Source: Rhizobium sp. P40RR-XXII
GTDB taxonomy: Bacteria; Pseudomonadota; Alphaproteobacteria; Rhizobiales; Rhizobiaceae
Reading direction: 5' to 3'
Length of the DNA: 64,000 nt
Assembly (NCBI RefSeq): GCF_012641405.1
Contig: NZ_JABAII010000007.1
Location: 1 to 64,000 of the forward strand
The notes under the pieces were generated by a model, which was not told the origin of the DNA, did not search any database, and was given only the letters and a program-made list of their open reading frames with translations. Below, one piece after another: positions 7,717 to 16,758 of the stretch. The position numbers were made by a program, and so were the translations under genes. The stretch's first letter is position 1. Each line of letters opens with the position of its first letter.

Positions 7717-8616
7717 TCACGCTGACAGATGGTATTTGGCCGTCACGGTTATCTCACGCGTCAATTCGGCAAGCCGATCGGCGGCGAGACGGCTCACCTG
7801 CCAATATAATGGAATGTCCAACGGGGTGTTGGGAATAAGTTCTATCAGGCGCCCGGCCTGCAGATGTTCCCGTACGAGCTGGATGGGATTCATGCCCCAC
7901 CCCATGCCTGCAAGACTGGCATCGACGAAACCCTGGGTCGACGGCAGCCAGTGGCTCGGATAGGCAAAATCCTTTCCGAATGTCTGGCGTATCCACTGGC
8001 TTTGAAGCCTGTCCTTTTGGTTGAAGGTCAAGGCCGGCGCATTCATGATCGCTTCCGGCGTCACGCCCGCTTTAAAATACCGGGCAATGAAATCCGGGCT
8101 TGCAGTCGCATGATAGCGGAGCGCGCCAAGGGATGTGCGCCGGCATCCCTGGATCGGTTTTTCCAGGCCGGTGACGGCCGCAATCACCCGCCCCCGCTGC
8201 AGCCATTCGGCGGTATGATCCTGGTCATCGATGGCGATATTCAGCAGATAGGGAGAGCGCTTGGCAAAACCCGATATGGCCTCCACGAACCACGTCCCAA
8301 GGCTGTCGGCATTCGTGGCAATGTGAAGCGTTACTTTTTGCTTGGGCTCGCCCGGATCGATGAGGGCCGGCAGACGGTCGAACAGCTCGTCTTCCAGCAT
8401 GCCGACATTTTCCATATGGCGGCAGAGCCATTCGCCCTTTTCCGTCGCGGTGCAGGGGTTGCCCCTGACGATCAAAACGACGCCGAGGCGCTCCTCAAGC
8501 TGTTTCACCCGCTGCGAGATGGCGGAGGGCGTCACGTTCAGAATGCCCGCGGCCTTTTCGAAGCTGCCGGTTTGCACGACCATGGAGACGGCACGGAGAG
8601 CGGAATAATCGAGCAT
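7717..8616 (-). CDS. LysR-family regulator of the LysG/ArgP (IciA) group
   Basis: 299 residues. The N-terminal helix-turn-helix (SALRAVSMVVQTGSFEKAAG, then NVTPSAISQRVKQLEE) and the length are standard for LysR regulators. The start MLDYSALRAV and the ATEKGEWLCRH segment are characteristic of ArgP/LysG, which sense lysine or arginine and activate a LysE-type exporter. Here the gene is divergent from a lysE-like gene 99 bases away, the same arrangement as lysG-lysE and argP-argO, which strongly supports the assignment. Which amino acid is sensed cannot be told from sequence. Confidence 0.88.
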   Translation of the reverse strand: MLDYSALRAVSMVVQTGSFEKAAGILNVTPSAISQRVKQLEERLGVVLIVRGNPCTATEKGEWLCRHMENVGMLEDELFDRLPALIDPGEPKQKVTLHIATNADSLGTWFVEAISGFAKRSPYLLNIAIDDQDHTAEWLQRGRVIAAVTGLEKPIQGCRRTSLGALRYHATASPDFIARYFKAGVTPEAIMNAPALTFNQKDRLQSQWIRQTFGKDFAYPSHWLPSTQGFVDASLAGMGWGMNPIQLVREHLQAGRLIELIPNTPLDIPLYWQVSRLAADRLAELTREITVTAKYHLSA

Positions 8617-8679
8617 GGCTTAGTTTTACTTAATCCGGGTTAGCAACATTAATTAGCCTAAATCGGCATATGGCGATAC

Positions 8680-8709
8680 CGAAATGCTCATTCGTTTCGG
8701 AGCATTTCG
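8680..8709 (+). promoter_or_regulatory. leader hairpin/operator covering the lysE ribosome binding site
   Basis: CGAAATGCTC (8680-8689) and GAGCATTTCG (8700-8709) form a perfect 10-bp inverted repeat with a 10-base loop. The 3' arm begins with the GAG of the probable ribosome binding site (CGGAGC) and ends 6 bases before the lysE ATG at 8716. In RNA it would hide the ribosome binding site; in DNA it could be an operator. Confidence 0.5.
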
Positions 8710-8715
8710 CCAAGC

Positions 8716-9324
8716 ATGAATTTTTCGATTTACCTGACAGGCCTCACGATGGGGCTCAGCCTGATTGTCGCTATCGGTGCGCAAAACGCCTTCGTCCTGC
8801 GCCAGGGCCTGCGCAACGAACATGTGTTCGCCGTTTGCCTTGCATGTGCCCTCTCCGATGCCGCGCTCATCGTGCTTGGGGTGACGAGCTTCCGCCAGAT
8901 CGCCGCCCTCCTGCCCTGGCTCGATCCGGTCATGCGTTATGCGGGAGCGGCTTTCCTGATCTGGTATGGAGCCAAGAGCCTCTATTCCGCCTTGCGTTCG
9001 TCTGCGGTGCTGACTGCCGGAGAGGCGAAATCATCGAGCTTTCGCCAGACGCTTGCCATGTGCCTGGCGCTAACCTGGCTCAATCCGCATGTCTATCTCG
9101 ACACCGTTGCCCTGCTTGGCACGATCTCGACCCGGTTTCCGGGGAACGAGGCTTCATTTGCGGTGGGTGCCATGACGGGCTCCTTCCTGTTCTTCTTTTC
9201 GCTCGGCTTTGGCGCGAGGTGGCTGAGGCCGATCTTCGCGAAACCCGCGTCCTGGCGCATTCTGGAAACGCTCATTGCTCTTACGATGTGGATGATCGCC
9301 ACCAAGCTGCTGCGCGGAGTATGA
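8716..9324 (+). CDS. lysE: LysE/ArgO-family amino acid exporter
   Basis: 202 residues with about six membrane spans. The N-terminal GLSLIVAIGAQNAFVLRQGL is the LysE-family signature (the IGAQN motif), and the central LALTWLNPHVYLDTVALLG segment with NPH is also conserved. These inner-membrane proteins export lysine or arginine by proton exchange to prevent toxic accumulation, for example during peptide uptake. Divergent LysG/ArgP-like regulator upstream. Symbol is given by family; ArgO would be an equally fair name. Confidence 0.87.
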   Translation: MNFSIYLTGLTMGLSLIVAIGAQNAFVLRQGLRNEHVFAVCLACALSDAALIVLGVTSFRQIAALLPWLDPVMRYAGAAFLIWYGAKSLYSALRSSAVLTAGEAKSSSFRQTLAMCLALTWLNPHVYLDTVALLGTISTRFPGNEASFAVGAMTGSFLFFFSLGFGARWLRPIFAKPASWRILETLIALTMWMIATKLLRGV

Positions 9325-9435
9325 TTTCTGCGGCATATTCATGGACAGTCACACGGCGCTAAGCGTAGGACGATTTCAGCTTCTGCTTTTCGAGCGCTAT
9401 CGCTGGTCGGAGCCTGACAGAGAAGGAAAACAATC

Positions 9436-10326
9436 GTGACACTCTTTACTGGCCTTTCGGCCTTTCCGATTACCCCGACCGATGCTTCCGGACACGTTGA
9501 TATTGTAGTGCTCGTCCGCCTGCTCGAACGCATCCAACTGGCCGGCGTTGATTCCATCGGGTTGCTCGGCAGTACGGGCGGTTACGCCTTCCTGTCACGC
9601 GACGAGCGCCGGCGGGCTGTCCAGGCCGCAACAGCCAGCGTCGGCGGCAAGATCCCCGTCATCGTTGGGGTTGGAGCGCTGCGAACCGACGAAGCGCAGG
9701 CATTGGCGCGCGATGCCAAGGCGTCCGGTGCGGATGGGCTGCTGTTGGCCCCCGTATCCTATACTCCACTCACGGAGGAAGAGGTCTACCAGCACTTCGC
9801 AGCCGTCGCGGAGGCCGGCGAACTGCCGCTTTGCATCTACAACAATCCCGGCACAACAAAATTTACATTCAGCGATGGGCTGATTGCCCGCCTGGCAAAG
9901 GTGACGAATATCGTGGCGGTGAAGATGCCTCTGCCGCAAGGAGGCGATTTCGAGGGAGAGATAGGGCGTCTGCGCCAAGAAACGCCAAAGGGTTTCGCCA
10001 TCGGCTATAGCGGCGATTGGGGAGCGGCGGCCGGGCTGCTGGCCGGTGCCGATGCCTGGTACAGCGTGGTCGCCGGCCTCCTGCCCGCCGAGGCGCTGGC
10101 GCTCACACAGGCTGCGCAAGCCGGCGATACCGCCGAAGCCGAACGTCTCGATCAGAAGTTTCAGCCGCTATGGAACCTATTCAAGGAGTTCGGCAGCTTC
10201 CGCGTCATGTATGCGATTGCCGAACTGCTCGATCTTTGCAGGATCGATCCGCCGCGTCCGATCCTGCCCTTGCCCGCCGCCGCGAAGCCGAGAGTGAGAA
10301 GCGCGCTCGATCACATTTTGGCATGA
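9436..10326 (+). CDS. dihydrodipicolinate synthase (DapA) family lyase
   Basis: 296 residues of the class I aldolase DapA/NanA superfamily. Seen: GLLGSTGGYAFLSRDERRR near residue 45, YNNPGTTKF with the catalytic-site tyrosine near 135, and the Schiff-base lysine in VAVKMP near 160. The GTG start at 9436 has AGAAGGAAAA upstream. Members include DHDPS and several 2-keto-sugar acid aldolases; the motif around the lysine (KMPLPQGG) and the location away from other lysine genes suggest it may not be the main DapA. It is 111 bases downstream of lysE on the same strand, so a link to lysine metabolism is possible but not shown. Confidence 0.8.
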   Translation: MTLFTGLSAFPITPTDASGHVDIVVLVRLLERIQLAGVDSIGLLGSTGGYAFLSRDERRRAVQAATASVGGKIPVIVGVGALRTDEAQALARDAKASGADGLLLAPVSYTPLTEEEVYQHFAAVAEAGELPLCIYNNPGTTKFTFSDGLIARLAKVTNIVAVKMPLPQGGDFEGEIGRLRQETPKGFAIGYSGDWGAAAGLLAGADAWYSVVAGLLPAEALALTQAAQAGDTAEAERLDQKFQPLWNLFKEFGSFRVMYAIAELLDLCRIDPPRPILPLPAAAKPRVRSALDHILA

Positions 10327-10371
10327 TCGAGCTCTGTGCGACACGGCTAATCCGAGTTTGTCGCCGACGAG

Positions 10372-10812
10372 CTACTTCCTCTTGAAAGGCTCCATGCCCT
10401 TGCGCGCCAGCTCGTCGGCCCGTTCATTCTCCGGGTGTCCGGCATGGCCCTTGACCCAATGCAGCGTCACCTTGTGCCTGTTGTAAGCTTCGTCCAGCGC
10501 CTGCCACAGCTCGGCATTCTTCACAGGCTTCTTATCCGCAGTCTTCCAGCCGTTCTTCTTCCAGCCGAAAATCCACTTGGTGATGCCGTCCTTGACGTAA
10601 ACGCTGTCGGTATAGAGATCGACCTCGCAAGGCGCTTTCAGAGCGCCGAGGGCTGAAATCGCCGCCATCAGCTCCATGCGGTTGTTGGTCGTATCCGCCT
10701 CGCCACCGGACAGTTCCTTCTCCACCTCGCCATAGCGAAGCACGGCGCCCCAGCCGCCTGGACCGGGATTGCCCGAGCAGGCGCCGTCGGTAAAAATATC
10801 GACGTGCTTCAT
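10372..10812 (-). CDS. rnhA: ribonuclease HI
   Basis: 146 residues from the ATG at 10812. The four catalytic acids sit in [32 protein letters not shown] and ENERADELA, with WVKGHAGHP between the last two, all standard for bacterial RNase HI. It removes RNA from RNA-DNA hybrids in the cytoplasm. The frame is open 38 codons upstream, but the ATG at 10812 gives the normal N-terminus and overlaps the stop of thrB by four bases (ATGA), implying coupled translation. Confidence 0.96.
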   Translation of the reverse strand: MKHVDIFTDGACSGNPGPGGWGAVLRYGEVEKELSGGEADTTNNRMELMAAISALGALKAPCEVDLYTDSVYVKDGITKWIFGWKKNGWKTADKKPVKNAELWQALDEAYNRHKVTLHWVKGHAGHPENERADELARKGMEPFKRK

Positions 10813-11774
10813 GCCTTCAGCCCGTATTCGGCTGATGAGGCGATCTGGCGGTGGAAGCGCAGCTTGCGCAGATATTCGATCGGGTCTTTCTTGGTGACCA
10901 TGGCGCCGGCCGGCGTCGTCAGCCAATCATAGAGCCGGGTCAGGAAGAAGCGCAGCGCCGAGCCGCGCGCAAGCGTCGGCAATGCCGCGATTTCTGTTGC
11001 ACTCAGCGGCCGCACGCTCTGATATCCCTCAAGCAGCGCCATGCCCTTGGTGATGTTATAGGCGTGATCCTTCTCGAAGCACCAGGCATTGAGGCAGATC
11101 GAGACGTCATAGGCGAGCTGATCGTTGCAGGCAAAATAGAAATCGATCAGGCCGGAGAGCCTGTCACCCAGGAAGAAGACATTGTCCGGGAAAAGATCGG
11201 CATGAATAACGCCCTCGGGCAGATCCTTCGGCCAATGCTTTCCAAGGAAATCGAGTTCGCTGCGGATTTCGCCCTGCAGGCCGGATTCAACCTCGTCCGC
11301 ACGCGCCTCGGACTTTTCCCAAAGCGCCTGCCAGCCCTCCAGCGAGAGCGCGTTCGGGCGGCGGATGTCGAAGCCCTCGCCGGCGATATGCATGGCGGCC
11401 AGCGCCTTGCCGACTTCGCGGCAATGATGCGCCTCCGGCTTGCGCAGCCACATGCCCTCAAGGAAGGAGATCAGGGCGGCAGGGCGGCCGGAGAGATGAC
11501 CGAGCAAGGCGCCATCACGGCGCGGCAAGGGCAGCGGGCAGGACAGGCCGCGGCTCGCCAAGTGCTGCATCAGGCCCAGGAAGAATGGCAGGTCGCCCTT
11601 GTCGACGCGCTTCTCGTAAAGCGTCAGGATCAGCGGCTCGCGGCTCGTATGCAGCAGGAAGTTCGAATTCTCGACGCCTTCGGCAATGCCCTTGTAAGAG
11701 AGCAACTCGCCGACATCATATTCGGTTAGGAACCACTTCAAATCGTCTTCGGTAATATCGGTATAAACAGCCAC
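10809..11774 (-). CDS. thrB: homoserine kinase, type II (APH-fold)
   Basis: 321 residues with an aminoglycoside-phosphotransferase fold. The start [20 protein letters not shown] is characteristic of rhizobial ThrB. Catalytic loop [14 protein letters not shown] and Mg-binding [10 protein letters not shown] are visible, followed by the ICLNAWCFE stretch. It phosphorylates homoserine in threonine synthesis. This is the APH-type enzyme, not the GHMP-type of E. coli. Located between ispH (202 bases upstream, with a repeat in the gap) and rnhA (overlapping). Confidence 0.93.
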   Translation of the reverse strand: MAVYTDITEDDLKWFLTEYDVGELLSYKGIAEGVENSNFLLHTSREPLILTLYEKRVDKGDLPFFLGLMQHLASRGLSCPLPLPRRDGALLGHLSGRPAALISFLEGMWLRKPEAHHCREVGKALAAMHIAGEGFDIRRPNALSLEGWQALWEKSEARADEVESGLQGEIRSELDFLGKHWPKDLPEGVIHADLFPDNVFFLGDRLSGLIDFYFACNDQLAYDVSICLNAWCFEKDHAYNITKGMALLEGYQSVRPLSATEIAALPTLARGSALRFFLTRLYDWLTTPAGAMVTKKDPIEYLRKLRFHRQIASSAEYGLKA

Positions 11775-11822
11775 GCACTATTCCCTGCTTGATACACGCC
11801 AGCCACCGTAGCCGCCCCGCCC

Positions 11823-11966
11823 TAGTGGTTCGAGACGGCCCTTTAGGCCTCCTCACCATGAGGGCTGATCTCCTTGGCGGCTGGCGTCGAAACTCTTGCC
11901 CCCTCATCCTGAGGTAATTTGCCGATGCAGCGTCCGCGCAAGCGGCAAGGCCTCGAAGGACGAGGT
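11823..11966. repeat. composite intergenic repeat (CCTCATCCTGAGG type)
   Basis: The gap between ispH and thrB contains a GGTTCGAGACGGCC...CCTCCTCACCATGAGG block and a second block with CCTCATCCTGAGG at about 11902-11914 and CCTCGAAGGACGAGG at 11951-11965. Paired motifs like these recur between genes in many Rhizobiales; here they are recognised by memory of that pattern and by the internal inverted repeats. Confidence 0.6.
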
Positions 11967-11975
11967 ACGCCTTCT

Positions 11976-12983
11976 TCAATCCCCGTTGACGAAAGCCATG
12001 TCCGCCGTCGTCAGCTCGATACCGCGCAGCTCGCGATTGACGAGGAAATTCTCGGTTTCCTTCACAGTTTCAGCGAGCTCCACGACGGCATTGTAGCGGG
12101 CGCGGAAAGCTTCGATGATCTCGTTGACGATGACTTCTGGCGCAGATGCACCAGCGGACAGACCAACCGTTTTGATATCGCCGATATTGTCCCAGTCGAT
12201 CTCCGAGGCACGCTGGACGAGGACGGATTTCTTCGCCCCTGCCCTGAGCGCGACTTCGACGAGGCGCTTGGAATTGGACGAATTCGGCGCGCCGACGACG
12301 ATGAAGAGATCGCAGCCCGGAGCCGCCTCCTTCACCACTTCCTGGCGGTTGGTCGTGGCGTAGCAGATCGAATCGGCTGATGGTGCGGTGAGATTGGGGA
12401 AGCGCTCCTGCAGGCGCGCAATGACACCGGCGGTATCGTCGACCGAAAGCGTCGTCTGCGTGACGAAGCCGAGATTGTCGGGGTCGGCCGGCTGGTAGAC
12501 GTCGGCATCCTCCACCGTCTCGATCAGCGACACGGTGCCCTCCGGCAGCTGGCCCATGGTGCCGATCACTTCCGGGTGGCCGGCATGACCAATCAGGACG
12601 ACGTGGCGGCCGAGGCGATTGTGCCGCATGGCCTGCTTGTGCACCTTGGAAACCAGCGGACAGGTGGCATCGAGATAGAAAAGATTGCGCGCATCGGCAT
12701 CGGCCGGCACGGATTTCGGCACGCCATGCGCCGAGAAGACGACAGGCTGGGCACGATGTTCGGCCGGGATTTCGTCCAGCTCCTCGACGAAGATGGCGCC
12801 CTTGGCCTCCAGCCCTTCGACGACATAGCGATTGTGCACGATCTCGTGGCGGACATAAACAGGCGCGCCATAGGCCTTCAGCGCCAGAACGACGATCTGG
12901 ATGGCGCGGTCGACACCGGCACAGAAGCCGCGCGGCCCGCAAAGCCGGATGGTCAGGTCAGGTTTGGAAACGGCTATGTTCAT
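11976..12983 (-). CDS. ispH: 4-hydroxy-3-methylbut-2-enyl diphosphate reductase
   Basis: 335 residues from the ATG at 12983. The three cysteines that hold the [4Fe-4S] cluster are in [19 protein letters not shown] and ICYATTNRQ; the substrate-binding segments [15 protein letters not shown] and [11 protein letters not shown] are present. IspH makes IPP and DMAPP in the last step of the non-mevalonate pathway; dxs of the same pathway lies at 44.7 kb. The frame runs 34 codons further upstream, but the chosen ATG gives the family's normal start. Same strand as thrB and rnhA, though the repeat in the gap makes a single transcript uncertain. Confidence 0.96.
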   Translation of the reverse strand: MNIAVSKPDLTIRLCGPRGFCAGVDRAIQIVVLALKAYGAPVYVRHEIVHNRYVVEGLEAKGAIFVEELDEIPAEHRAQPVVFSAHGVPKSVPADADARNLFYLDATCPLVSKVHKQAMRHNRLGRHVVLIGHAGHPEVIGTMGQLPEGTVSLIETVEDADVYQPADPDNLGFVTQTTLSVDDTAGVIARLQERFPNLTAPSADSICYATTNRQEVVKEAAPGCDLFIVVGAPNSSNSKRLVEVALRAGAKKSVLVQRASEIDWDNIGDIKTVGLSAGASAPEVIVNEIIEAFRARYNAVVELAETVKETENFLVNRELRGIELTTADMAFVNGD

Positions 12984-13059
12984 GTCTCTTCCGAAATCCG
13001 CAAGCGATGGCTCAGCCAAAGATAGGTGCGCTCTGCCGCCTGCTCCATTTAGTCCGCAC

Positions 13060-13105
13060 GATCTTGTCCAAAAACCACTGCGCACTTTTTGGGATCATGC
13101 TCTAG
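13060..13105. repeat. short palindromic intergenic repeat, copy 1
   Basis: GATCTTGTCCAAAAACCACT...CACTTTTTGGGATCATGCTCTAG, an imperfect inverted repeat between SURF1 and ispH. It belongs with the copies at 31675, 39079, 41069, 46664, 56133 and 57956, sharing the AAAACCxCT-GCGCAxTTTT core. Confidence 0.7.
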
Positions 13106-13160
13106 CCGAATATTCCATCGAATTGAAGCTATTCTATTGCATATCTCTACTGCAGGGCCT

Positions 13161-13907
13161 CTATTGTGAGGGTGCATCCGGATGGCGCTTGCGCCACCAG
13201 GATATCGCGACAATGGCAGCCAGCGCGACCGCCAGCCCATACCATGTCACCGCATATTGCAGATGATTGTTCGGCAGATCGATGAGGGTGACGCCGCCGA
13301 CCGGCAGACCTTGGGGATTGGGCGTCTTGTCGGCATCGATGAAGAAAGGCAGCACCTGGTCCTTCGGCAAGCCGACGCTGGACGCCATGCTATCCAGATC
13401 CTTCCAGAAGAAGATGTTCTTGCCGAGATCATTATCCGGCATGCCGTCGGGCCGGCCGGTGAGTTTGGCGCGGGCAAGGCCAGTGACGGTCTGTTCGCCC
13501 GTAAGTTCGCCTCGCTCGCGCTTTTCGGGCTCCTTGGCCTCGGTGGGCACGAAGCCTCGATTGACGAAGACGTAGCGTCCATCGTCCAGCTGCAATGGCG
13601 TGTAGACATGAAAGCCGGGATCGCCGTCATAGGTAGCGAGGAAATGCCGCTCCTTGTCGTTGAGGTAATGGCCGGCGGCGGTCACCACGCGGTATTCGAT
13701 ATCGCCGCCGGAGGCAGCCATCGCCTCGATTGCCGATAGCGGCGCGGCCGGCGTGTCCTTGCGCGCGGCGATATCGGCCAGCAGGCCTTCCTTCCACTGC
13801 AGCCGCTCGACCTGCCAGGTGCCGAGCCCGATCAGGATGACGAGCGCAACGAACAGGAGCAATGCCTTGCCGATCTGCCACACGGGATTGGCGCGACGGG
13901 CCGGCAT
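13161..13907 (-). CDS. SURF1-family cytochrome oxidase assembly protein
   Basis: 248 residues from the ATG at 13907, with a membrane span near the N-terminus (ALLLFVALVILIGLGTWQVERLQWK) and one near the C-terminus (HLQYAVTWYGLAVALAAI), the hairpin layout of SURF1/Shy1. The LGTWQVERLQWK segment, YVFVNRGFVP and the final TWYGLA are family signatures. SURF1 helps deliver heme a to subunit I of aa3-type oxidase in the inner membrane. An in-frame ATG at 13946 would overlap the preceding gene by about 30 bases and has no ribosome binding site, so 13907, 7 bases after that gene's stop, was preferred. Part of the cox gene set. Confidence 0.9.
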   Translation of the reverse strand: MPARRANPVWQIGKALLLFVALVILIGLGTWQVERLQWKEGLLADIAARKDTPAAPLSAIEAMAASGGDIEYRVVTAAGHYLNDKERHFLATYDGDPGFHVYTPLQLDDGRYVFVNRGFVPTEAKEPEKRERGELTGEQTVTGLARAKLTGRPDGMPDNDLGKNIFFWKDLDSMASSVGLPKDQVLPFFIDADKTPNPQGLPVGGVTLIDLPNNHLQYAVTWYGLAVALAAIVAISWWRKRHPDAPSQ

Positions 13908-13914
13908 GCTTGAC

Positions 13915-14334
13915 TCAGTCACGAGTGATGCGTCCTTCACTGGCATTGTTACGGTACTGCAGCGCGATCAGAATGCCCTTGCACCAGCGCAGGGAGAGTA
14001 GCGACAGGATGATGGTCAACGGCGCGAACAGCACGATATAGACCCAGATAGGCGGCGCATAATTGATCTGCGTCCACAGAACCAAGCCGATGACAATGAA
14101 ACCGACGATCAGGATGACGAAGACGGCCGGGCCATCGCCGGCATCGGCGAAGGCGTAGTCGAGATCGCAGGCGGCGCAGCGCGGCTTCAGCGACAATAAT
14201 CCATCGAAGAGCTTGCCCTGGCCGCAACGCGGACAACATCCCTGGATGCCGACTTTGAACGGATCGACGGGCGCAAAGAGAGCGCTGTCGCTATGCGGTG
14301 TCCCGTCGGGCGTCTTGTCTTGCTCTGAGTCCAA
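13915..14334 (-). CDS. DUF983 family protein
   Basis: 139 residues. A zinc-ribbon-like CCPRCGQGKLF with a second RCAACDLDY pair lies in the first half, followed by two membrane spans (AVFVILIVGFIVIGLVLW and WVYIVLFAPLTIILSLLSL). This is the DUF983 family, regularly found between ctaE and SURF1 in alphaproteobacterial cytochrome oxidase operons; a role in oxidase assembly is inferred from that context. Seven bases upstream of SURF1. Separated from ctaE by an oppositely oriented kinase gene, so it must have its own promoter in 14335-14483. Confidence 0.83.
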   Translation of the reverse strand: MDSEQDKTPDGTPHSDSALFAPVDPFKVGIQGCCPRCGQGKLFDGLLSLKPRCAACDLDYAFADAGDGPAVFVILIVGFIVIGLVLWTQINYAPPIWVYIVLFAPLTIILSLLSLRWCKGILIALQYRNNASEGRITRD

Positions 14335-14483
14335 AGTTCTGTCTCTGTCGGCCTGTCATTGCGGGCGACCATGTGGATCTCGCCCCTGTCACCATCAGTA
14401 ACCGCGATGCACGCATCCGTCCAATCGAAAAGCTCTGACATCCTCGTCATCGGTCTGGAAAACATGTCAAAAGGATTGAATTC

Positions 14484-15134
14484 ATGGCAGTCAGCGAAGA
14501 CACACCGCCCGGCCACATCGTCATTCTGAACGGTGCGCCGCGATCCGGAAAAAGCAGCATCGTCGAGCTTATTCAGGCTGAATTCGAAGGCGTGTGGGTC
14601 AATCTCGGGGTCGACGCCTATGTACGGCATGTCACGCCCCCGCGCTATCGCCCAGGCATCGGCTTGCGCCCCGGCGGCGAGCGGCCGGATCTCGAGCCGC
14701 TGGTTCAGCGCTTTTATGCCGCACTCTATGCATCGATCGCCGCACACAGCCGCATGGGGCTGAATGTCGTCGCCGAATTCGGCCATCACGACGCTTATTC
14801 GCAGCCGCTTGGCATCCTTGCCGATTGCGCCCGGCGACTGGCGGGGCTGCCCGCTTTGTTCGTCGGCGTGCGTTGCCCGCTCGATGTCGTGATGCAGCGG
14901 CGGCTGGCGGAAGGACCGGAAAGACAAGGAACTTATGTGAGGGTTGAGGCTGGCGTGCCCGCCCCCGCGCCGGTCGTTGCCTGGCAGGAGCAAGTGCATC
15001 GGCCCGGGATCTACGATCTGGAAATCGACACGTCCGTGAGCAGCCCCGAGGCCTGTGCTGAGCAAATCCGACGATTGCTCGCTAAAGGCCTGCCTCATCC
15101 GACGGCATTCGAGAAGATTGCTTCAAGGGATTGA
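14484..15134 (+). CDS. chloramphenicol phosphotransferase-like P-loop kinase
   Basis: 216 residues. The start has a Walker A motif LNGAPRSGKSSI, and the later VNLGVDAYV, the FYAALYASIAAHSRMGLNVV helix, and VRCPLDVVMQRR match the chloramphenicol 3-O-phosphotransferase (CPT, PF07931) family. Real CPT was found in a chloramphenicol-producing Streptomyces; most relatives in other bacteria have no tested substrate, so resistance should not be assumed. It lies on the opposite strand inside the cox gene set and shares a terminator with ctaE. Confidence 0.75.
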   Translation: MAVSEDTPPGHIVILNGAPRSGKSSIVELIQAEFEGVWVNLGVDAYVRHVTPPRYRPGIGLRPGGERPDLEPLVQRFYAALYASIAAHSRMGLNVVAEFGHHDAYSQPLGILADCARRLAGLPALFVGVRCPLDVVMQRRLAEGPERQGTYVRVEAGVPAPAPVVAWQEQVHRPGIYDLEIDTSVSSPEACAEQIRRLLAKGLPHPTAFEKIASRD

Positions 15135-15146
15135 GGACACAAAAAC

Positions 15147-15175
15147 AAAAGGCGGACGTTAGCCGCCCGCCTTTT
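15147..15175. terminator. bidirectional intrinsic terminator
   Basis: AAAAGGCGG (15147-15155) and CCGCCTTTT (15167-15175) form a perfect stem with an 11-base loop, flanked by A- and T-runs. It lies between the ends of the kinase gene (plus) and ctaE (minus), so it can stop transcription both ways. Confidence 0.85.
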
Positions 15176-15197
15176 ACTATCGAAAGATCGAAGCCGA

Positions 15198-16076
15198 TCA
15201 GCCGGCCGCGACCGGCGCGCCCCAGCTGCCCCAGATATAGATGCAGAAAAACAGGAACAGCCAGACGACGTCGACGAAGTGCCAGTACCAGGCGGCCGCT
15301 TCGAAGCCGAAATGCTGCTTCGGCGTGAAATCGCCCCTGATGGCGCGGACCAGGCAGACCAGCAGGAAGATCGTACCGATCAGAACGTGGAAGCCGTGGA
15401 AGCCGGTCGCCATGAAGAAGGTCGCGCCATAGATCGAGTTCTTGAACGCGAAGGGTGCATGCGCATATTCGTAGGCCTGCACGCAGGAGAACAAAGCGCC
15501 GAGCAGGACCGTCAGCGTCAGGCCCTGGATCAGCCCCTTGCGGTCGCCATGCAGCAGCGCATGATGCGCCCAGGTGACCGTGGTACCCGACAGCAGCAGG
15601 ATGATGGTGTTGTAGATCGGCAGGTGCCAGGGATCGAGAACCTCGACGCCCTTCGGCGGGAACTGGCCGCCGAGGAACGCCGTTCGCGAGGCCTGGATCG
15701 CCTCGTTCGGGAACAGACTGACGTCGAAATAGGCCCAGAACCAGGCGACGAAGAACATCACCTCGGAGGCAATGAACATGATCATGCCGTAGCGCAGATG
15801 CAGCGACACAACGCGGGTATGCGCGCCCGCATGCGCCTCCTTGATCGTATCGGCCCACCAGCCGTACATGACGTAGAGGATCACGGCGAGGCCGATGAAG
15901 AACAGCCAGGGCTGCGCCCAATTGATCCCGAACAGATGCACCGCGCCGCCATTGAGATAGCGCATGAAGCAGACACCGCCGAAGGTGATCACGAAGGCCC
16001 CGATGGCCGCGGTAATCGGCCAGGCGCTGGGCTCGATGATGTGATAATCGTGTTTTCTCTGATGCACTTCGGCCAT
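15198..16076 (-). CDS. ctaE: cytochrome c oxidase subunit III
   Basis: 292 residues from the ATG at 16076, with about seven membrane spans. Family landmarks are seen: HIIEPSAWP at the start, EVMFFVAWFWAYF, the GTTVTWAHHALLHGD segment, and ATGFHGFHVLIGT near the C-terminus. Subunit III is the third core subunit of aa3-type cytochrome c oxidase in the inner membrane. The frame extends 33 codons upstream, but MAEVHQRKHDYHI is the usual beginning. Last gene of the ctaC-to-ctaE series on this strand before the interrupting kinase gene. Confidence 0.97.
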   Translation of the reverse strand: MAEVHQRKHDYHIIEPSAWPITAAIGAFVITFGGVCFMRYLNGGAVHLFGINWAQPWLFFIGLAVILYVMYGWWADTIKEAHAGAHTRVVSLHLRYGMIMFIASEVMFFVAWFWAYFDVSLFPNEAIQASRTAFLGGQFPPKGVEVLDPWHLPIYNTIILLLSGTTVTWAHHALLHGDRKGLIQGLTLTVLLGALFSCVQAYEYAHAPFAFKNSIYGATFFMATGFHGFHVLIGTIFLLVCLVRAIRGDFTPKQHFGFEAAAWYWHFVDVVWLFLFFCIYIWGSWGAPVAAG

Positions 16077-16137
16077 ATCAGCAATCCCCGAATAACTTTT
16101 CCCATATTGCTTCCGGTCAAACCGAAAGCACTCTCCA

Positions 16138-16749
16138 TCAAAGTTTCTTTTCCACCGGCTTCGCAGCGCCGTCATTGGATGCCACGGGCTTAGCGCCCTC
16201 CCGCGGGTAGTAGGTGTAGGACAGTGTCAGCGCGTTGATCGTCTTGGTTTCCACGGCCTTGGTGATCTCGGGATCGACATAGAAAACCACCGACATCTCG
16301 CGCTTTTCCCCGGGCGCGAGATCCGTCTCATTGAAGCAGAAGCACTGGACCTTGTTAAAATAGACCCCGGCTTCCAGCGGCGAGACGTTGAAGATCGCCT
16401 GGCCGCGCTCCATCTTGTCCGACTTGTTCTCGATTTCGAACTTGACCTCGACCGTCTCGCCGATCTTCGGACTTACCGATTTCTGCAGCGGCTTGAAATC
16501 CCAGGGCAGACCGGGTGCGACATTGGCGTCGAAGGAAACCTGGATCTGCTTGTCGAGAATGAGGTTGGATACCTGCTCGACGCGCTGCGTCGTGCCGTTA
16601 TAACCCGTCACCTGGCAGAACATGCGATAGAGCGGTACGGCAGCGGCGCACATGGCGCTCATGCCGACGACGAAGCTCAGGCACATGGCAACGATCATCC
16701 CGTTGCTACGGCCGCTGCTTCTCGTGCTCTTTGTGACCTCCCCCACCAT
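16138..16749 (-). CDS. ctaG: cytochrome c oxidase assembly protein CtaG (Cox11)
   Basis: 203 residues. A single N-terminal membrane anchor ([20 protein letters not shown]) is followed by a periplasmic domain with [18 protein letters not shown] and the copper-binding VQCFCFNE, whose Cys-x-Cys pair delivers copper to the CuB site of subunit I. Later [10 protein letters not shown] is also conserved. The ATG at 16749 follows a GGAGG; a GTG one codon earlier is the alternative. Lies 9 bases downstream of coxF and 61 bases upstream of ctaE. Confidence 0.95.
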   Translation of the reverse strand: MVGEVTKSTRSSGRSNGMIVAMCLSFVVGMSAMCAAAVPLYRMFCQVTGYNGTTQRVEQVSNLILDKQIQVSFDANVAPGLPWDFKPLQKSVSPKIGETVEVKFEIENKSDKMERGQAIFNVSPLEAGVYFNKVQCFCFNETDLAPGEKREMSVVFYVDPEITKAVETKTINALTLSYTYYPREGAKPVASNDGAAKPVEKKL

Positions 16750-16758
16750 CACGCCTCC

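Noticed and set aside
14484..15134. Chloramphenicol resistance gene
   Set aside because: The protein is only CPT-like; most relatives outside producers have unknown substrates, so resistance is not claimed.
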